The translations under genes and the position numbers were made by a program. Under the pieces are notes generated by a model, which was given only the letters and a program-made list of their open reading frames with translations, was not told the DNA's origin and searched no databases. 6,685 nt of DNA from CAZJDM01 sp964544765 (GTDB taxonomy: Bacteria; Bdellovibrionota_B; Oligoflexia; CAYFLR01), in assembly GCA_964544765.1 (NCBI GenBank), contig CAZJDM010000211.1, positions 1-6,685 of the forward strand, given 5' to 3'. The first letter of the stretch is position 1; the number at the start of each line of letters is the position of its first letter. This document shows positions 6,089 through 6,685 of the stretch, piece after piece.

Positions 6089-6676
6089 TTAAGAATTTGC
6101 CTTAATTTTATTAATGAAAAAAGAACATCCAGATTGCTTAACAAAAGAAGCATGATTAAAATTCTCATTTTCTTTAATCACTAAATTCCCTCTTCCTTCT
6201 ATTAATAAAATTTGCTTCTCTGAAACAGGGACTATATCTTTACAACCATTATCAGTGCATATATCAATTATTACTTGATGACCTTTTTCACATTGATACA
6301 AGTAATCAATCTTATATTGTTTCAAATTGCCATTCCCTTCAGCTAGGACACCATTATGAAGAGAACAGTTAACAAAATAATGATTGTCTGATTCGCAATT
6401 AACTATAAGGTTCTCACCAGCTTTTGGCGGTAAGCTTGTGTCTACTTTTTCATTATTCTCAACAGTGGGACTTCTGACATCTTCACTGTCGTTATAATTG
6501 TTGGAGGTTACCTGATCCTCGGTTAATTTAGGATTGTCATCTGGTTTTTCGGTAGATTTATCTTGTTTTTGCACGGGAACATCACTGTTATCTGGAGTTT
6601 TCTTTTTATCTCCATCTCCACAATTTACGACAAATACCGATAAAATGAGTAATGCTATTAATTTTTTCATCATCAT
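6089..6676 (-). CDS. Lipoprotein with charged tether and four-cysteine domain
   Basis: The first gene of the cluster visible here encodes 195 residues. The signal peptide (Met-Met-Met-Lys-Lys, then a Leu/Ile/Val core) ends in a lipobox-like Val-Val-Asn-Cys with Cys19 as the lipidated residue; Asn at -1 is unusual outside spirochetes and some deltaproteobacteria-like groups. Residues 20-86 are a disordered linker rich in Lys, Asp, Glu, Asn and Pro, suited to hold a domain away from the membrane. Residues 88-193 are the four-Cys domain shared with the 281-residue protein (C94, C104, C129, C184), plus an extra close pair, C140 and C145. Three ATG codons are stacked at the start. The purine run AAGGAAGGA abuts the first, so the third ATG (6670, 193 residues) may be the true start, with 6 nt spacing. 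It is probably a membrane anchor or surface receptor for the exported proteins of the operon. No promoter is visible because the window ends 9 nt upstream. Confidence 0.75.
   Translation of the reverse strand: MMMKKLIALLILSVFVVNCGDGDKKKTPDNSDVPVQKQDKSTEKPDDNPKLTEDQVTSNNYNDSEDVRSPTVENNEKVDTSLPPKAGENLIVNCESDNHYFVNCSLHNGVLAEGNGNLKQYKIDYLYQCEKGHQVIIDICTDNGCKDIVPVSEKQILLIEGRGNLVIKENENFNHASFVKQSGCSFFINKIKANS
6098..6415 (-). other. Shared four-cysteine domain, copy 1 (lipoprotein)
   Basis: Residues 88-193 of the lipoprotein are the paralogue of residues 25-130 in the 281-residue protein. Conserved points are C94, D97-N98, C104-S-L, G109-V-L, C129, G132-H133, G161-R-G, H175-A-S and C184. The extra C140/C145 pair is absent from the other copy. 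Confidence 0.7.
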
Positions 6677-6685
6677 TCCTTCCTT
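6677..6685 (-). promoter_or_regulatory. Ribosome binding site of the lipoprotein gene
   Basis: AAGGAAGGA directly precedes three stacked ATG codons. With the distal AGGA, the first or second ATG is usable; with the proximal AGGA, the third is best spaced. The start is therefore uncertain by two residues, without effect on the signal peptide. Confidence 0.6.

Noticed and set aside
6452..6463. Val-Glu-Asn-Asn (VENN) in the lipoprotein linker, as in CdiA pre-toxin motifs
   Set aside because: It falls in a low-complexity acidic tether, is not followed by a toxin domain, and the toxin itself has no VENN before its cargo; coincidence.
1..6685. CRISPR array, tRNA, rRNA, insertion sequence or phage genes
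   Set aside because: No spaced repeat array, cloverleaf, transposase or phage-like protein is seen on either strand; nearly all the window is the six-gene operon.

Overview
The window is one uninterrupted minus-strand gene cluster of six genes, read from the right edge to the left, with every gap at 31 nt or less. The DNA is AT-rich. It is clearly richer in A+T on the right (lipoprotein and small exported proteins) than in the middle of the large toxin gene. The lipoprotein signal and four further Sec-type signal sequences suggest a diderm (Gram-negative) bacterium. The low GC, the Asn before the lipobox Cys and many small exported proteins of unknown family would suit an AT-rich Bdellovibrionota/Bacteriovorax-like or similar marine bacterium. 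That placement is a weak inference; no phylogenetic marker gene is present.

Layout in transcription order: (1) 6089-6676, a lipoprotein with a long charged tether and a C-terminal four-cysteine domain; (2) 5306-6064, an exported Cys-containing protein, probably beta-rich, that I do not recognise; (3) 4429-5274, an exported protein whose N-terminal half is a paralogue of the lipoprotein's domain and whose C-terminal half is helical; (4) 2962-4407, an exported, mostly helical protein with a central hydrophobic hairpin between two long helical arms; (5) 580-2943, a 787-residue exported protein built like a polymorphic toxin: signal sequence, long helical body, Gly/Ala-rich hydrophobic segment, then a compact charged C-terminal cargo domain; (6) 178-579, a cytosolic protein of four 26-residue HEAT/LRV-like repeats, starting on the base after the toxin stop codon and best read as the immunity protein. 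Positions 1-177 hold no gene that I can support.

Reading as a system: the last two genes are a toxin-immunity pair. The four genes before them all encode exported proteins and are not recognisable parts of type I, IV, V, VI or VII secretion. The most interesting hypothesis is that the operon is a self-contained toxin-delivery cassette. In this model a surface lipoprotein and its soluble paralogue, a Cys-containing secreted protein and a pore-former-like helical protein carry or insert a Sec-exported polymorphic toxin. The toxin-immunity call rests on architecture and context. The delivery role is inference.
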